From Campylobacteraceae bacterium (GTDB lineage Bacteria > Campylobacterota > Campylobacteria > Campylobacterales > Sulfurospirillaceae), in contig JALUMJ010000218.1 of assembly GCA_027040375.1 (NCBI GenBank), positions 1 through 5,284 on the forward strand: a stretch of DNA of 5,284 bases. The letters run 5' to 3'. The notes beneath the pieces are model-generated. The model did not search any database, was not told the origin of the DNA, and saw only the letters and a program-made list of their open reading frames with translations. Positions 4,346 through 5,284 of the stretch are shown here, piece by piece (the first letter of the stretch is position 1; each line of letters opens with the position of its first letter). Both the position numbers and the translations under genes were made by a program.

Positions 4346-5284
4346 TCACTTAACCAAAGAATAAAACTCATCTTTAAATTTTCCAATATAACTGTCTATA
4401 ATATAAGCGACTGAGGGTGCAAAAACACAGATGGTTTTACCATTTAATAAAAAGCTGAGACTAAGTAGCGTATCCAAGTCTTTTTTGGTGCCATTTCCAT
4501 CTAAGATTTTACCAAGTAATTTGTCTGACCAGCCAACTCCTTCACGACAAGGTGTGCATTGTCCACAAGATTCGTGGTGATAAAATTCAAAAAGATTTTT
4601 GACGACATGGGGCATAAAAACATCTTCATCCATCAGTATCATACCCCCTGTTCCCATGCTTGAGCCATGGGCTCTTAGGGATTCATAATCAAGTGTGATA
4701 CCTTCAAGTTCATCAGCTTTTAAAACATGCGAAGATGAACCCCCGGGGATTAGTGCTTTTAGTTTTTTACCGTCTTTTACGCCACCACCTATTTGATTTA
4801 TGAAGTCCAACATATTTGTACCAAATTCTAGCTCATAAGCTCCTGGATTTTGTACATGTCCGCTCATGCCAAAAAGCATAGTTCCTGGACTTTTTTCTGT
4901 ACCATATGCTCTGTAAGCTTCAAATCCTTCTTTGATGATATATGGCACACTTGATATCGTCTCGACATTGTTTACGACACTTGGGCAGTCAAAAAACCAT
5001 TCTGGTTCTTTTTGTTTTGGTTTCAATCTTGGATGTCCCCTTTTGCCCTCAAGTGACTCGACAAGTGCACTTTTTTCACCGCAGATATATGCTCCTGCAC
5101 CTCTGTGGAGTGTCACATCAAGTTTGTAATCATGTCCTAAAACTTTATCTCCGAGTATGCCAAAAGAGTAGGCTTCATCTATGGCAACTTGAAGTCTTTT
5201 TGCCCAAAAAACATATTCACCCCTTATGTATATATATGCGTGATTTGATTTTATGGCGTAACTTGAACAGATGATGCCCTCTAG
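4346..5284 (-). CDS. nuoF: NuoF-type FMN/4Fe-4S subunit of NADH dehydrogenase, N-terminus outside the window
   Basis: The frame is open from the window edge at 5284 to a TGA at 4346, giving 312 residues. By alignment from memory with Thermus Nqo1, about 114 N-terminal residues are missing. A GTG at 5116 is an internal valine, not a start. Visible motifs are SNHAYIYIRGEY (13-24), GAGAYICGE (62-70), the FMN-site VVNNVET (103-109) and IPGGSS. The N3 4Fe-4S ligands are in CGQCTPC (Cys240, 243, 246), with Cys286 39 residues later, the spacing of mitochondrial homologues. The protein ends just after this domain, with no ferredoxin extension as in hydrogenase HydB/HndC types. In complex I this subunit passes electrons from NADH through FMN to the iron-sulfur chain. 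Oddities: GEK replaces GEE and KPKQK replaces KPPFP at NADH-contacting positions, and no nuoG follows. A formate dehydrogenase or hydrogenase diaphorase subunit is the alternative. Confidence 0.88.
   Translation of the reverse strand, partial: LEGIICSSYAIKSNHAYIYIRGEYVFWAKRLQVAIDEAYSFGILGDKVLGHDYKLDVTLHRGAGAYICGEKSALVESLEGKRGHPRLKPKQKEPEWFFDCPSVVNNVETISSVPYIIKEGFEAYRAYGTEKSPGTMLFGMSGHVQNPGAYELEFGTNMLDFINQIGGGVKDGKKLKALIPGGSSSHVLKADELEGITLDYESLRAHGSSMGTGGMILMDEDVFMPHVVKNLFEFYHHESCGQCTPCREGVGWSDKLLGKILDGNGTKKDLDTLLSLSFLLNGKTICVFAPSVAYIIDSYIGKFKDEFYSLVK

Noticed and set aside
5114..5116. GTG at 5116 as the start of a shorter nuoF gene
   Set aside because: The frame stays open and conserved through 56 further codons to the window edge (IYIRGEY and similar), so this is an internal valine.
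4932..5274. Two overlapping rightward open frames opposite nuoF
   Set aside because: They are antisense to conserved NuoF motifs, have no recognisable protein pattern and overlap each other, so they are shadow frames.

Overview
The window looks like a piece of a Campylobacterota (epsilonproteobacterial) chromosome. The evidence is the low GC, tightly packed genes, a promoter that is an extended -10 box with no evident -35 box, and protein sequences of that general flavour. Having a NuoF protein argues against Campylobacter jejuni or Helicobacter pylori, which as far as I recall lack canonical NuoE/NuoF. A free-living relative is more likely, but I cannot name a genus with confidence.

Layout. 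Bases 1-20 hold the first seven codons of a leftward gene (MKYDIIV) that resembles the start of an FAD/NAD(P)-binding flavoprotein. Bases 21-129 are a divergent promoter region. From 130 to 4341 runs a compact rightward operon of five genes: oligopeptidase A (M3 metallopeptidase, prlC/opdA), a LOG-family nucleotide phosphoribohydrolase, riboflavin synthase (ribE), the multicopper-oxidase-like PgeF/YfiH purine nucleoside enzyme, and an 85-residue protein resembling the cytoplasmic C-terminal domain of FlhB. The first junction has a 6-base gap. The other three overlap (TAATG, TGATG, ATGA), which suggests translational coupling. From 5284 down to 4346 on the minus strand is the 3' three quarters of a nuoF-type gene. 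It converges on the operon with only 4 bases between the stop codons.

How the genes fit together. The operon is mostly housekeeping: peptide turnover (PrlC), release of bases from nucleotides (LOG) and from nucleosides (PgeF), and the last step of riboflavin synthesis (RibE). NuoF uses FMN, a product of the riboflavin pathway, but it lies on the other strand, so that link is only thematic.

Most notable observation. The NuoF fragment keeps the FMN-site asparagines and all four N3 iron-sulfur cysteines. However, two residues that contact NADH in the Thermus enzyme are changed (Glu185 to Lys and Phe205 to Gln in Thermus numbering). The gene also ends its transcription unit instead of running into nuoG. 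Together these suggest a flavoprotein with an altered electron donor. I see no CRISPR array, IS element, tRNA, rRNA or classical rho-independent terminator in the window.
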